Origin: Lawsonibacter sp.
Lineage (GTDB): Bacteria; Bacillota; Clostridia; Oscillospirales; Oscillospiraceae
Direction of reading: 5' to 3'
NCBI GenBank assembly: GCA_022798155.1
Contig: JAAWLY010000018.1
Location: forward strand, 1 to 19,537
DNA: 19,537 nt
Shown: positions 1-7,010 of the stretch, piece after piece
Layout: every line of letters starts with the position of its first letter
Numbering within the stretch: position 1 is the stretch's first letter
The notes under the pieces: model-generated
Told to the model about the DNA's origin: nothing
Databases searched by the model: none
The model's input: only the letters and a program-made list of their open reading frames with translations
Program-made: the position numbers and the translations under genes

Positions 1-1
1 G

Positions 2-223
2 CTTCTCACCTACGTGGCCCAGAACCTGGTGGAGCACCCCGAGCAGGTGTCTGTCACTGAGGTCGAGGGCGACGGCGAGACCGTCCTGGAGCTCCGGGTG
101 GCCCCGGAGGACATGGGCAAGGTGATCGGCCGCCAGGGCCGCATCGCCAAGGAGATCCGTGTCCTGATGCGCTCCGCCGCCCAGCGGGCCGGCAAGCGCC
201 TCAGCGTGGACATCGTCGATTAA
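2..223 (+). CDS. khpA: KH-domain RNA-binding protein KhpA, 5' end cut by the window edge
   Basis: The reading frame is open from the window edge (LLTYVAQNLVEHPEQV...) to TAA. The visible 73 residues hold a single type II KH fold with the signature GRQG loop in the stretch VIGRQGRIAKEIR, the part that grips single-stranded RNA. KhpA proteins are about 75-80 residues and begin M-x-E-L-x-x-Y, so only a few N-terminal codons are missing; the GTG at position 14 is not the start. In Firmicutes KhpA works with KhpB as an RNA chaperone affecting cell division and elongation. The gene normally lies between rpsP and rimM, and here rimM does follow, though after an inserted gene. Family assignment is secure; the exact start is outside the window. 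Confidence 0.93.
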   Translation, partial: LLTYVAQNLVEHPEQVSVTEVEGDGETVLELRVAPEDMGKVIGRQGRIAKEIRVLMRSAAQRAGKRLSVDIVD

Positions 224-226
224 AAC

Positions 227-260
227 AAGGGCGCAGGGTGATTCCCTGCGCCCTTCCTTT
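227..260 (+). terminator. Hairpin terminator or attenuator after khpA
   Basis: A perfect 12-bp stem (227-238 with 244-255) encloses a 5-base loop and is followed by CCTTT, a weak U tract. It begins three bases after the khpA stop. There is no room for a separate promoter before the next gene, whose SD is at 267-271, so partial read-through seems likely. Confidence 0.7.
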
Positions 261-276
261 CAAACTGGAGGACTTT

Positions 277-663
277 GTGGACTGGTCAAACGCACAACTG
301 GCGGAGATTAAATACTACTGCACCAGCACCCGCTGCCGGACCTCCTTCCCCTGCTATCCATTCAGCTTACAAATCGAGACGATCCTGGAGATTCTTTTCT
401 TTTATTCCATCAAGAGGTTTCAAATTAAGGATGTCAAAGAATTTTATCAGACGCTCCGGATTCCAAAGCCCCGTTCGAACGGACTGCGAAATCCGTCTTC
501 CAGGCAGATCGCCCAGGCTCTCAGCCGGATGGAAAATGTCCGGCACATAGAAGACGACTGCTATCAAATCATAGACGCGAATATCGCTTTTTACGCGGAC
601 GAACTGGAATATGGATATGAGAAGGGGTTTGTCCAATATTTTCTGGAGGAACAAATATGCTGA
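277..663 (+). CDS. Unrecognised small protein between khpA and rimM
   Basis: I do not recognise this 128-residue protein. The chosen start is GTG 277 because GGAGG (267-271) lies five bases upstream; a longer reading from GTG 238 would begin inside the hairpin. The N-terminal part contains three cysteines (YYCTSTRCRTSFPCYPFS). The middle is hydrophobic and aromatic (ILEILFFYSIKRF). Residues from about 60 to 100 have the rhythm of a winged helix: a helix VKEFYQTL, then SSRQIAQALSRM, then a possible wing HIEDDCYQII. That is a guess from pattern only. No signal peptide or clear membrane helix is seen. The gene is visibly richer in A and T than khpA and rimM, and its stop overlaps the rimM start by seven bases, so the two are probably translationally coupled. 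Confidence 0.7.
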   Translation: MDWSNAQLAEIKYYCTSTRCRTSFPCYPFSLQIETILEILFFYSIKRFQIKDVKEFYQTLRIPKPRSNGLRNPSSRQIAQALSRMENVRHIEDDCYQIIDANIAFYADELEYGYEKGFVQYFLEEQIC

Positions 664-1154
664 AACAATATTTAGAGGTGGGCAAGGTCACCAATGTCCA
701 CGGCCTGAACGGCGAGGTGAAGGTCCAGCCTTGGGCAGACTCGCCGGAGTTTCTGTGTCAGTTCAAGACCCTGTATGTGGACGAGGCCCACTTCCCCATA
801 ACAGTACAGCGGGCCCGGGTCCACAAGAACATGGTCATTATGAAGTTCGAGGGCCCCACCGACGTGCCCAGCGCTCTATCCCTGCGGGGCGCCACCCTGT
901 ATATCGACCGCTCGGACGCCAATCTCCCCCAGGGGACCTTTTTTCTGGCTGACATCTACGGTCTGGATGTCCAGGACGCCGCCACCGGGGAGGTTTTGGG
1001 TAAAATTGAGGACGTGCTCACCCTGCCCGCCAACAACGTGTATGTGGTCAAGGGCGGTCCCCGGGAGCTGATGATCCCCGCCGTCTCCCAGTTTATCGCG
1101 GAGACCAACGTGGAGGGCGGCTATATCCGGATCAACATGATGGAGGGCCTGTAA
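657..1154 (+). CDS. rimM: 16S rRNA processing / 30S maturation factor RimM
   Basis: RimM binds ribosomal protein S19 and helps mature the head of the 30S subunit. The 165-residue product matches family length. The N-terminal domain opens with VGKVTNVHGLNGEVKVQPW, the family hallmark (GK..HG..GE.KV), and the C-terminal PRC-barrel domain carries LPANNVYVVKGGPRELMIPA. ATG 657 has AGGAGG-like sequence in the end of the preceding gene. It overlaps that gene by seven bases and its TAA shares one base with the ATG of the next gene (TAATG), so all three should be read from one transcript. In many Firmicutes trmD and rplS follow; here a transporter does. Confidence 0.95.
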   Translation: MLKQYLEVGKVTNVHGLNGEVKVQPWADSPEFLCQFKTLYVDEAHFPITVQRARVHKNMVIMKFEGPTDVPSALSLRGATLYIDRSDANLPQGTFFLADIYGLDVQDAATGEVLGKIEDVLTLPANNVYVVKGGPRELMIPAVSQFIAETNVEGGYIRINMMEGL

Positions 1155-2269
1155 TGAAGCAGGAATGGAAGGTCCCTTTGCGTGTGGGCGTGGTCCTCTT
1201 CGGGCTCTATCTGGCCATCCACTACTGGGAGAAGCTGTCCGCCCTGGCCCTGATGGCGGTGGGGGCAGGTTTCCCGCTGATGCTGGGAGCAGTGATTGCT
1301 TACGCCGTCAACATTCTCATGAGCATCTATGAGGGCTGGTACTTTCCAAAATCCCACAGTCGGGCGGTGCTCAAAAGCCGCCGGCCGGTGTGCCTGCTGC
1401 TGGCCTACGCCAGCCTGATCGGCATTGTGGTGCTCATTATCCGGATGATCCTGCCCGAACTGGTTCAGAGCGTCACCCTGCTGCTCCAGGAGCTGGTGCC
1501 GCTGCTGCAAAAGCTGAGCGTCAAAATCAATGAAAACCAGGGGCAGCTGGCCGCTCTGTCCGGTCTTTTGGCCGCCGACGGCACCGTCAACTGGCAGGAG
1601 CTGGCCATTAAGATTGTCAACTTCCTGCTGGCCGGGCTGGGGGACGTGATGGGTTCGCTGGTCTCCCTGGTCTCCGCCACCGTGTCCGCCGCCTTCACCG
1701 CCATTGTCAGCGTCATTTTCTCCATCTATCTGCTGATGGGCAAGGAAAACCTGTCCCGGCAGTGCGCCCTGGTACTGAAAACCTACCTGAAACCCGGCTG
1801 GTACAGCCGCCTGCTCTACTTTTTAGAAACCCTGCACAACTGCTTCCGCCGCTTTGTGGTGGGCCAGTGTACCGAGGCGGTCATCCTGGGCCTGCTGTGC
1901 ATGGCGGGCATGCTGCTGTTCCAGTTCCCCTACGCCTCCATGGTGGGGGCCCTCATCGGTTTTACCGCTTTGATCCCCGTAGCCGGCGCCTACATCGGCG
2001 CAGGGGTGGGGGCCTTCATGATCTTCACCGTCTCCCCGATCAAAGCCCTGCTGTTCCTGGTGTTCATCTCGGTGCTCCAGCAGCTGGAGGGCAACCTGAT
2101 CTACCCCAAGGTGGTGGGCTCCTCCATCGGCCTGCCGGGCATCTGGGTACTGGCCGCCGTCACCATCGGCGGGGGCGTGCTGGGCATCGGCGGGATGCTG
2201 CTGGCCGTCCCTCTGGCGGCAACGTTTTATCAGATTCTGCGCAGTGACGTGGCAAAACGGAACGCATAA
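1154..2269 (+). CDS. AI-2E family (TqsA/PerM-like) membrane transporter
   Basis: This 371-residue integral membrane protein belongs to the AI-2E transporter family, named for the AI-2 exporter TqsA but including sodium/proton antiporters and many members of unknown substrate. Hydrophobic segments occur near residues 10-60 and 75-100. A more polar helical stretch with coiled-coil character follows (about 105-145). The second half is almost continuously hydrophobic, with the family signatures GFTALIPVAGAYIGAGVG, QQLEGNLIYPKVVG and a final GGGVLGIGGMLLAVPLAA. ATG 1154 overlaps the rimM stop by one base. The substrate cannot be read from the sequence. The gene ends just before a shared bidirectional terminator. 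Confidence 0.9.
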   Translation: MKQEWKVPLRVGVVLFGLYLAIHYWEKLSALALMAVGAGFPLMLGAVIAYAVNILMSIYEGWYFPKSHSRAVLKSRRPVCLLLAYASLIGIVVLIIRMILPELVQSVTLLLQELVPLLQKLSVKINENQGQLAALSGLLAADGTVNWQELAIKIVNFLLAGLGDVMGSLVSLVSATVSAAFTAIVSVIFSIYLLMGKENLSRQCALVLKTYLKPGWYSRLLYFLETLHNCFRRFVVGQCTEAVILGLLCMAGMLLFQFPYASMVGALIGFTALIPVAGAYIGAGVGAFMIFTVSPIKALLFLVFISVLQQLEGNLIYPKVVGSSIGLPGIWVLAAVTIGGGVLGIGGMLLAVPLAATFYQILRSDVAKRNA

Positions 2270-2270
2270 C

Positions 2271-2309
2271 AAAACCCCGCCCGGGAAACCGGACGGGGCA
2301 AAATTTTTT
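2271..2309. terminator. Bidirectional terminator between convergent genes
   Basis: A 10-bp stem with one C-A mismatch (2275-2284 with 2289-2298) closes a GAAA loop. TTTTTT follows on the plus strand and AAAA precedes, which reads as UUUU on the minus strand. It sits between the transporter gene and the convergent sulfatase gene, whose stop codon lies at its edge. Confidence 0.85.
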
Positions 2310-4128
2310 AATCCACACAGAACATAGGCCTTGCCTCGTCGAAGAGGTCCACCATACCGCAGTAGTTGAGCACCTCATACTTCCACAACCAGTCCTGCTG
2401 CTCCTCGTTTAGCTCCGACTTGGACAAAAACTGCCCGTCGGCGGTGACAAAGCCCACCGGGGTAATGGCGGGCATCACCTCATACAGCTCCGACAGAAAC
2501 TCCATATACCCGGTGAGGGGCAGGCCGGCAGTCTGGGCGGTGAGCACCCCCAGGAAATTGGGGCTGATGACCACATCCTGCCGCTCCTCAATGTCGTAGT
2601 TGGCCCAGAGGAAGAACGGGACGGCGTACTGCCGCATGACCTCTTCCGTGGTGCGCTCCGACAGCTTCTTGCCGTACAGCTCCTCATAGAAAGCGTTGGT
2701 CAGGGGAGGCTGGTGGTCGCCGAAAAAGACCACCAGGGTGGGCTCTTCACACTGGCTGTAGTAGGTGATGAGCTCCTCCAGGGCCAGGTCGCTCTCTTTC
2801 ATCAGGTCCAGGAACTGCTCCGCCGTCCGGTCGGCCGTCTTCAGGTTGGAGGACAGCTTGATGTGCTGGGGCAGGTTGCGCCAGCCCTGGGCATAGCCGC
2901 TGTGGTTCTGCATGGTGACATTGAAGAAGAAGGAGCTGTCCTCTTCCTCGGTAGACCGGCAGACCATCTCATAGTCCGACTTGTCGGAGATGTAGCTGCG
3001 GATCAGATAGGGGTCTGGGACGTCCTCCTCATACATCTGCCGGTCAAAATCCAGATACTGGTAGGCCAGCACCCGGTTCCAGCCCGAGGATTTATAGGGG
3101 TGGAAGGCGGTGGTGGCGTAGCCCTGGCTCCCGGCCAGGGCTGCCAGGGAGGGCATGCCCTCCTCCACGTAGAGCTGATAGGCCACGGTGTGGGGCGGCT
3201 GGAACAGACTGGTAAAGCCGGTGAGGTATTCAAACTCGATGGTGGCGGTGCCGCCCCCGGTGACGGAGGAGTACATCCAGCCTTTAATGGTATTTTCTTC
3301 CAGGCTGTGGAGGAAGGGGGTGGGGTCCTCTGAGGGGTCCAGACCATCGAAAATAGTCAGGTCGCCAAAGGACTCGTTCATAACAACCACGATATTCACC
3401 GGCTTTTTGTCCGGGTCCGCCGGAACACCAGGGTAGTCCTCCAGCAGCCGGAGCACCGTCTCCTGGGAGTAGTCCTGGGGCTTATCTACCGAGGAGTAGC
3501 GCAGAGCGATGGAGAAATTGAGCAGAAAGCCGTTGCGCTGGGTCACCCACTGCTGGGTGTATATGTCCAGGGCGGGGAGCATCCCGGTGCAGAAAAAGGC
3601 GTAGCAGTAGCAGATCATGGTCCCCCACAGAGCCACCGTTCCCAGGGCAGGGATTTTGGCCCGCTTTTTCTGTGGGACGCAGAACAGCACCAGGGAGAGG
3701 TAGGCAGTCAGCAGGATAGCCGCCTGGATGATGTACAGGTCCGCCGAGTAGTCAAAGCCCCCGGCCACATTGGCGGCGGTACGCCAGCCGGTGATGTCCG
3801 CCGGAAAGAGAATCCGGCCCCGGAAGCGGAGGACATAGTGGTTTATCAGCCCAAACAAAAAGCACAGTGACGCACCCAGGGCGGCGGAGCGCCGGTTCCG
3901 GCCCAGAATCAGCCGCAGGGCGATAAAAATGCAGTAATAGAAGATCATGTTCATCAGCACCTGCCAGGGGGCCAGGTCCTCAAACACGTCGTTCTCATTT
4001 AAAATCTCCACCATCCACAGGCACACCCAGGGCCCCAGCAGAAAAACCAGCCGGGAGGCCCACTTGCCCGGGCACTCCTCCAGATCCCGGATCAGGCGCC
4101 GGGAGGCGTCATGCAGCAGCGTGCTCAT
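2308..4128 (-). CDS. LTA synthase family membrane sulfatase (phosphoglycerol transferase type)
   Basis: The 606-residue protein has an N-terminal membrane part (hydrophobic segments near 27-42, 57-76, 83-100, 131-150 and 163-183) and a large extracytoplasmic sulfatase-fold domain from about residue 243. Metal and catalytic motifs are all present: NES at 251-253 in VVVMNESFGD, a GGGTATIEFEYLTG motif with the likely Thr294 nucleophile, HP at 343-344, MQNHSGY with His409, and FFGDHQPP with Asp471-His472. LtaS-type enzymes move glycerol phosphate from phosphatidylglycerol to build lipoteichoic acid; relatives modify glycans or act as primases, so the acceptor is not certain. ATG 4128 has GGAGGG at 4141-4146, an unusually long 12 bases away. 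It stands alone as a monocistronic unit. Confidence 0.92.
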   Translation of the reverse strand: MSTLLHDASRRLIRDLEECPGKWASRLVFLLGPWVCLWMVEILNENDVFEDLAPWQVLMNMIFYYCIFIALRLILGRNRRSAALGASLCFLFGLINHYVLRFRGRILFPADITGWRTAANVAGGFDYSADLYIIQAAILLTAYLSLVLFCVPQKKRAKIPALGTVALWGTMICYCYAFFCTGMLPALDIYTQQWVTQRNGFLLNFSIALRYSSVDKPQDYSQETVLRLLEDYPGVPADPDKKPVNIVVVMNESFGDLTIFDGLDPSEDPTPFLHSLEENTIKGWMYSSVTGGGTATIEFEYLTGFTSLFQPPHTVAYQLYVEEGMPSLAALAGSQGYATTAFHPYKSSGWNRVLAYQYLDFDRQMYEEDVPDPYLIRSYISDKSDYEMVCRSTEEEDSSFFFNVTMQNHSGYAQGWRNLPQHIKLSSNLKTADRTAEQFLDLMKESDLALEELITYYSQCEEPTLVVFFGDHQPPLTNAFYEELYGKKLSERTTEEVMRQYAVPFFLWANYDIEERQDVVISPNFLGVLTAQTAGLPLTGYMEFLSELYEVMPAITPVGFVTADGQFLSKSELNEEQQDWLWKYEVLNYCGMVDLFDEARPMFCVD

Positions 4129-4168
4129 ATCGTCAATCGTCCCTCCAATGGGTCAGCAGTCAATGTCT

Positions 4169-4196
4169 AGCATACCGATTTCAGCGAAAAAAGCAA
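4169..4196 (-). promoter_or_regulatory. Candidate sigma-A promoter for the sulfatase gene
   Basis: On the minus strand TTGCTT (4191-4196) and TATGCT (4169-4174) are separated by 16 bases. This lies about 40 bases before the start codon. The match to consensus is moderate. Confidence 0.45.
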
Positions 4197-4292
4197 GAGG
4201 ATTTGGGAATCTTTAAGAAATTTTTAATTGCTGCTCCCTCTTATTCAGACGCAAATCCCGCTCAAAAGTTCCGCCGGTCCTCCGCTAATCTA

Positions 4293-4319
4293 TATTCATT
4301 TTCGGTGAATATTCATTCG
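4293..4319. promoter_or_regulatory. Candidate ARG-box-like operator cluster
   Basis: TGAATATTCATTCG at 4306-4319 fits the ArgR box shape TGAAT-N4-ATTCA with one base off at the end. Overlapping it, TATTCA (4293-4298) and TGAATA (4306-4311) form an inverted repeat with a seven-base spacer. A second, weaker half site TGAATATTAATCGG sits at 4453-4466, inside the promoter spacer. Assignment to ArgR is inference. Confidence 0.35.
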
Positions 4320-4445
4320 CCTTCTTGCCGCTTCATTTTTCTTCGCAAACCGCAAGGCCCGGAATTTTGTCCGCCCAGCGAGAGAAGTTGTATCCTTTTC
4401 ACACAAAGCCAGCCCATCCTCCTCCTATTTTTGAATAATTATCTA

Positions 4446-4474
4446 TTGACTATGAATATTAATCGGTGTATACT
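4446..4474 (+). promoter_or_regulatory. Sigma-A promoter of the amino acid ABC operon
   Basis: TTGACT (4446-4451) and TATACT (4469-4474) are separated by exactly 17 bases, a strong match to the vegetative consensus. The predicted transcription start is near 4481, giving a leader of about 54 bases before the lipoprotein gene. A TGAAT half site lies in the spacer. Confidence 0.8.
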
Positions 4475-4534
4475 TTTCCACAGTGCCCGTAAAATCGAAC
4501 CAAGTTATCCCACGTTTGAAAAGGAGTTTTAACA

Positions 4535-5431
4535 ATGAAAAAGATTCTTGCTTTGGCCATGGCAGCGGCCATGGCCCTGTCTATTGCCGCCTGCGGCAAT
4601 AACAGCGGTTCCAGCTCCAAGAACAACAGCTCCGCCAGCAACCCCGGCGCCTCCTCCAGCGGGCAGGCCGCCACTGGCTCCGCCGGCGGCAGCGCCACCT
4701 CTGGACAGACCTCCGGCGGCAATTACGGCTCCTTCACCACCGTGGAGCCCGGCAAGCTGCACATGTCCACCAACGCGGCCTTCCCTCCCTATGAGATGTT
4801 AGCCGACGACGGCTCTTTCGAGGGCATCGATGTGGAGGTGGCCTCCGCCATCGCCGACAAGCTGGGCCTGGAGCTGGTGGTGGACGACATGGGCTTTGAC
4901 GCCGCCCTCACCGCCGTGCAGACCGGCAAAAGCGACATCGCCATGGCCGGTATCACCGTCACCGACGACCGCCTGGAGGTCATGGACTTCTCCGACAGCT
5001 ACGCCACCGGCATTCAGGTGGTGATCGTCAAGGAGGGCTCCCCCATTGAGACTGTGGACGATTTGTCCAACGCCGAGATGATCGGCTGCCAGGAGACTAC
5101 CACCGGCTACATCTACTGCTCCGACACCCCGGAGAACGGCGGCTACGGCGAGGACCACGTCACTGCCTATGAGACGGGCGCTGTGGCCGTCATGGCCCTG
5201 GTCAACGGCCAGGTGGACGCCGTGGTTATCGACAACGAGCCCGCTAAGGCCTATGTGGCCCAGAACCCCGGCCTGAAGATCCTGGACACCGAGTTTGCCG
5301 TGGAGGACTACGCCATCGGCGTGGGCAAGGGCAACACCGACCTGCTCAACGCCATCAACGCCGCTATGGCCGAGCTGAAGTCGGAGGGCACTTTCCAGAA
5401 TATCGTGGATAAGTATATCACCACTGATTAA
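4535..5431 (+). CDS. Polar amino acid ABC transporter substrate-binding lipoprotein
   Basis: This 298-residue protein is a family 3 solute-binding protein. Residues 1-19 form a lipoprotein signal peptide ending SIAA before Cys20, which would be acylated and anchor it to the outer face of the membrane. Residues 21-64 are a Ser/Gly/Asn-rich flexible linker. The binding domain follows from about residue 73 (STNAAFPPYE, FEGIDVEVASAIADKLG, DIAMAGITVTDDR, MDFSDSYATG) to the end. ATG 4535 has AAGGAG seven to eight bases upstream. It is the first gene of an importer with the permease and ATPase that follow. Relatives bind glutamine, glutamate, arginine, histidine or cystine; the sequence alone does not choose among them. 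Confidence 0.93.
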   Translation: MKKILALAMAAAMALSIAACGNNSGSSSKNNSSASNPGASSSGQAATGSAGGSATSGQTSGGNYGSFTTVEPGKLHMSTNAAFPPYEMLADDGSFEGIDVEVASAIADKLGLELVVDDMGFDAALTAVQTGKSDIAMAGITVTDDRLEVMDFSDSYATGIQVVIVKEGSPIETVDDLSNAEMIGCQETTTGYIYCSDTPENGGYGEDHVTAYETGAVAVMALVNGQVDAVVIDNEPAKAYVAQNPGLKILDTEFAVEDYAIGVGKGNTDLLNAINAAMAELKSEGTFQNIVDKYITTD

Positions 5432-5439
5432 CCTTAGGG

Positions 5440-5466
5440 AAGGGCGGCCTTCTGGGCCGCCCTTTC
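5440..5466 (+). terminator. Intercistronic hairpin after the binding-protein gene
   Basis: A perfect 10-bp stem (5440-5449 with 5455-5464) with loop TTCTG is followed by a short T run. It lies in the 68-base gap between binding protein and permease. Such attenuators make more binding protein than membrane components; here that is inference from position. Confidence 0.75.
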
Positions 5467-5499
5467 TTCTCACACTCCGATCAAGAAAGGAAGGCCGCC

Positions 5500-6219
5500 A
5501 TGATTCAATGGTTTACGTCGCTCGCCCCGCGCCTCCACAGGGCTTTTATTGAGGGCGACCGCTGGAGGCTCTATCTCAAGGGCCTGAGCGCTACGCTGGA
5601 AATGACAGTCCTGGCCCTGGGCATCGGGATTGTCCTGGGTGTGCTGGTGGCGGTGGTCCGCACCGCCCACGATCAGCAGCGGCTGGGGCAGCATAACCCT
5701 GTTCTGGGCCTTCTGAACGCGGTCTGTCAGGTTTATACCACCATCCTCCGGGGCACCCCTATGATGGTTCAACTGCTGATCTGGGCCTTTGTCATGTTCA
5801 AATCCAGCCGCAATATGATTATGGTGGGCACCATCGGCCTGGGCATCAATTCGGGGGCCTATGTGGCGGAGATTGTCCGGGGCGGCCTGATGAGTGTGGA
5901 CGCGGGCCAGTCGGAGGCGGGCCGCTCCCTGGGCCTGAACTATCTGGACACCATGCGCTTCATTGTCATTCCCCAGGCCTTTAAAAATATCCTGCCCTCC
6001 CTGGGGAACGAATTCATCACCCTGTTCAAGGACACCTCTCTGGTCCAGGCCATCGGCGGCGCGGAACTGGCCTACTACGCCAAGACCATCGGCGGCAACA
6101 CCTTTGACTATATGCCGCCCCTCATCGGCATCGCTATTATGTACTTAGCCGTTGTCATCGTGTTCACCTGGCTCCAGGGCAAGCTGGAAAGGAGGCTGCG
6201 CGAAAGTGATCGACGTTAA
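5500..6219 (+). CDS. Polar amino acid ABC transporter permease (HisM/GlnP type)
   Basis: The 239-residue protein is the membrane channel subunit of the importer. Hydrophobic segments occur near residues 33-53, 72-100, 105-125 and 195-228. The conserved RGTPMMVQL (84-92) and the EAA loop (EAGRSLGLNYLDTMRFIVIPQA, within about 139-160, split across the turn) that docks onto the ATPase are clear. ATG 5500 has AGGAAGG upstream. An extra polar N-terminal stretch of about 25 residues precedes the first helix, slightly longer than usual. Its last 14 bases overlap the ATPase gene, so production of the two subunits should be coupled. Confidence 0.93.
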   Translation: MIQWFTSLAPRLHRAFIEGDRWRLYLKGLSATLEMTVLALGIGIVLGVLVAVVRTAHDQQRLGQHNPVLGLLNAVCQVYTTILRGTPMMVQLLIWAFVMFKSSRNMIMVGTIGLGINSGAYVAEIVRGGLMSVDAGQSEAGRSLGLNYLDTMRFIVIPQAFKNILPSLGNEFITLFKDTSLVQAIGGAELAYYAKTIGGNTFDYMPPLIGIAIMYLAVVIVFTWLQGKLERRLRESDRR

Positions 6220-6928
6220 GCATCTGTCCAAATCCTTCGGGGACCATCTGGTGCTGGACGACATCTCGGAGCACATCGCCCCCGGCGAGAAGGTGGTAGT
6301 GATTGGCCCCTCCGGGTCGGGCAAGTCCACCTTCCTGCGCTGTCTCAACCTGCTGGAGACCCCTACCAAGGGGACCATTACCTTTGAGGGCACCGTAATC
6401 ACCGACCCCAAGGTGAAGATCGACAAGGTGCGCCAGCAGATGGGCATGGTGTTCCAGCACTTCAACCTCTTCCCTAACATGACCATCCGAAAGAACATCA
6501 CCCTGGCCCCGGTGCGCACTGGCCTGATGAAGCAGGCCGAGGCCGACGAGGCGGCTTCCGCCCTCCTGGAGCGGGTGGGTTTATCCGACAAGGCGGAGGC
6601 CTACCCCAACCAGCTCTCCGGTGGACAGAAGCAGCGGATTGCTATCGTCCGGGCCCTGGCCATGCGGCCCAAGGTGATGCTCTTTGACGAGCCCACCTCC
6701 GCTCTGGACCCCGAGATGGTGGGCGAGGTGCTGGACGTGATGAAGGAGCTGGCCCAGGAGGGCATGACTATGGTGGTGGTCACCCACGAGATGGGTTTTG
6801 CCCGGGAGGTGGGCAGCCGGGTGCTGTTTATGGACGGCGGCCACATTCTGGAGCAGAACACCCCCAAGGAGTTCTTTGACCACCCCCAGAACCCCCGGAC
6901 CCAACTGTTTTTGTCCAAGGTTCTATAA
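6206..6928 (+). CDS. Polar amino acid ABC transporter ATPase (GlnQ type)
   Basis: This 240-residue ATPase powers the importer. It has Walker A GPSGSGKST (34-42), the Q-loop MVFQHFNLFP (Gln84), signature LSGGQKQR (137-144), Walker B VMLFDEP (157-163) with the D-loop SALDPE, and the switch His in VVVTHEMGFA. I place the start at GTG 6206 because GGAGG (6191-6195) is ten bases upstream and the protein then begins IDVKHLSKSFGD as relatives do. An in-frame upstream ATG at 6152 would fuse 18 residues encoded inside the permease gene and is not supported. The gene closes the operon; a terminator follows. Confidence 0.94.
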   Translation: MIDVKHLSKSFGDHLVLDDISEHIAPGEKVVVIGPSGSGKSTFLRCLNLLETPTKGTITFEGTVITDPKVKIDKVRQQMGMVFQHFNLFPNMTIRKNITLAPVRTGLMKQAEADEAASALLERVGLSDKAEAYPNQLSGGQKQRIAIVRALAMRPKVMLFDEPTSALDPEMVGEVLDVMKELAQEGMTMVVVTHEMGFAREVGSRVLFMDGGHILEQNTPKEFFDHPQNPRTQLFLSKVL

Positions 6929-6955
6929 CGGATTTCTCCCCGCATAAGGTCTTTC

Positions 6956-6994
6956 AGGACCGCCCCGCCCTCGGCGGGACGGTCCTATTTTATG
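6956..6994 (+). terminator. Rho-independent terminator of the amino acid ABC operon
   Basis: Stem 6956-6969 with 6973-6986 is 13 pairs with one C-A mismatch and a three-base loop, followed by ATTTTAT. It lies 27 bases after the ATPase stop. Confidence 0.85.
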
Positions 6995-7010
6995 TCTGAG
7001 GTGGTATGCG

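Larger units (their letters stand above)
4129..4534. other. Divergent intergenic control region of about 400 bases
   Basis: The region separates the leftward sulfatase gene from the rightward amino acid ABC operon. It is clearly A/T-richer than its surroundings. It holds the two opposing promoters listed separately and a cluster of TGAAT/ATTCA half sites around 4293-4319 and 4453-4466. I see no convincing small gene or riboswitch fold in it; open frames across it have no ribosome binding site or recognisable product. Confidence 0.6.

Noticed and set aside
238..276. A longer form of the unknown gene starting at GTG 238
   Set aside because: That codon lies inside the terminator hairpin and has no SD; GTG 277 has GGAGG at the right distance.
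2713..3333. Long open frame on the plus strand inside the sulfatase gene
   Set aside because: It is a GC-rich shadow of the real minus-strand gene, which has all catalytic motifs.
4203..4532. A 109-codon frame across the divergent intergenic region
   Set aside because: No SD, no recognisable product, and it overlaps the promoter and operator-like sites; composition is that of noncoding DNA.
6152..6205. N-terminal extension of the ABC ATPase
   Set aside because: It would be encoded within the permease gene, and relatives begin at the GTG 6206 position, which has an SD.
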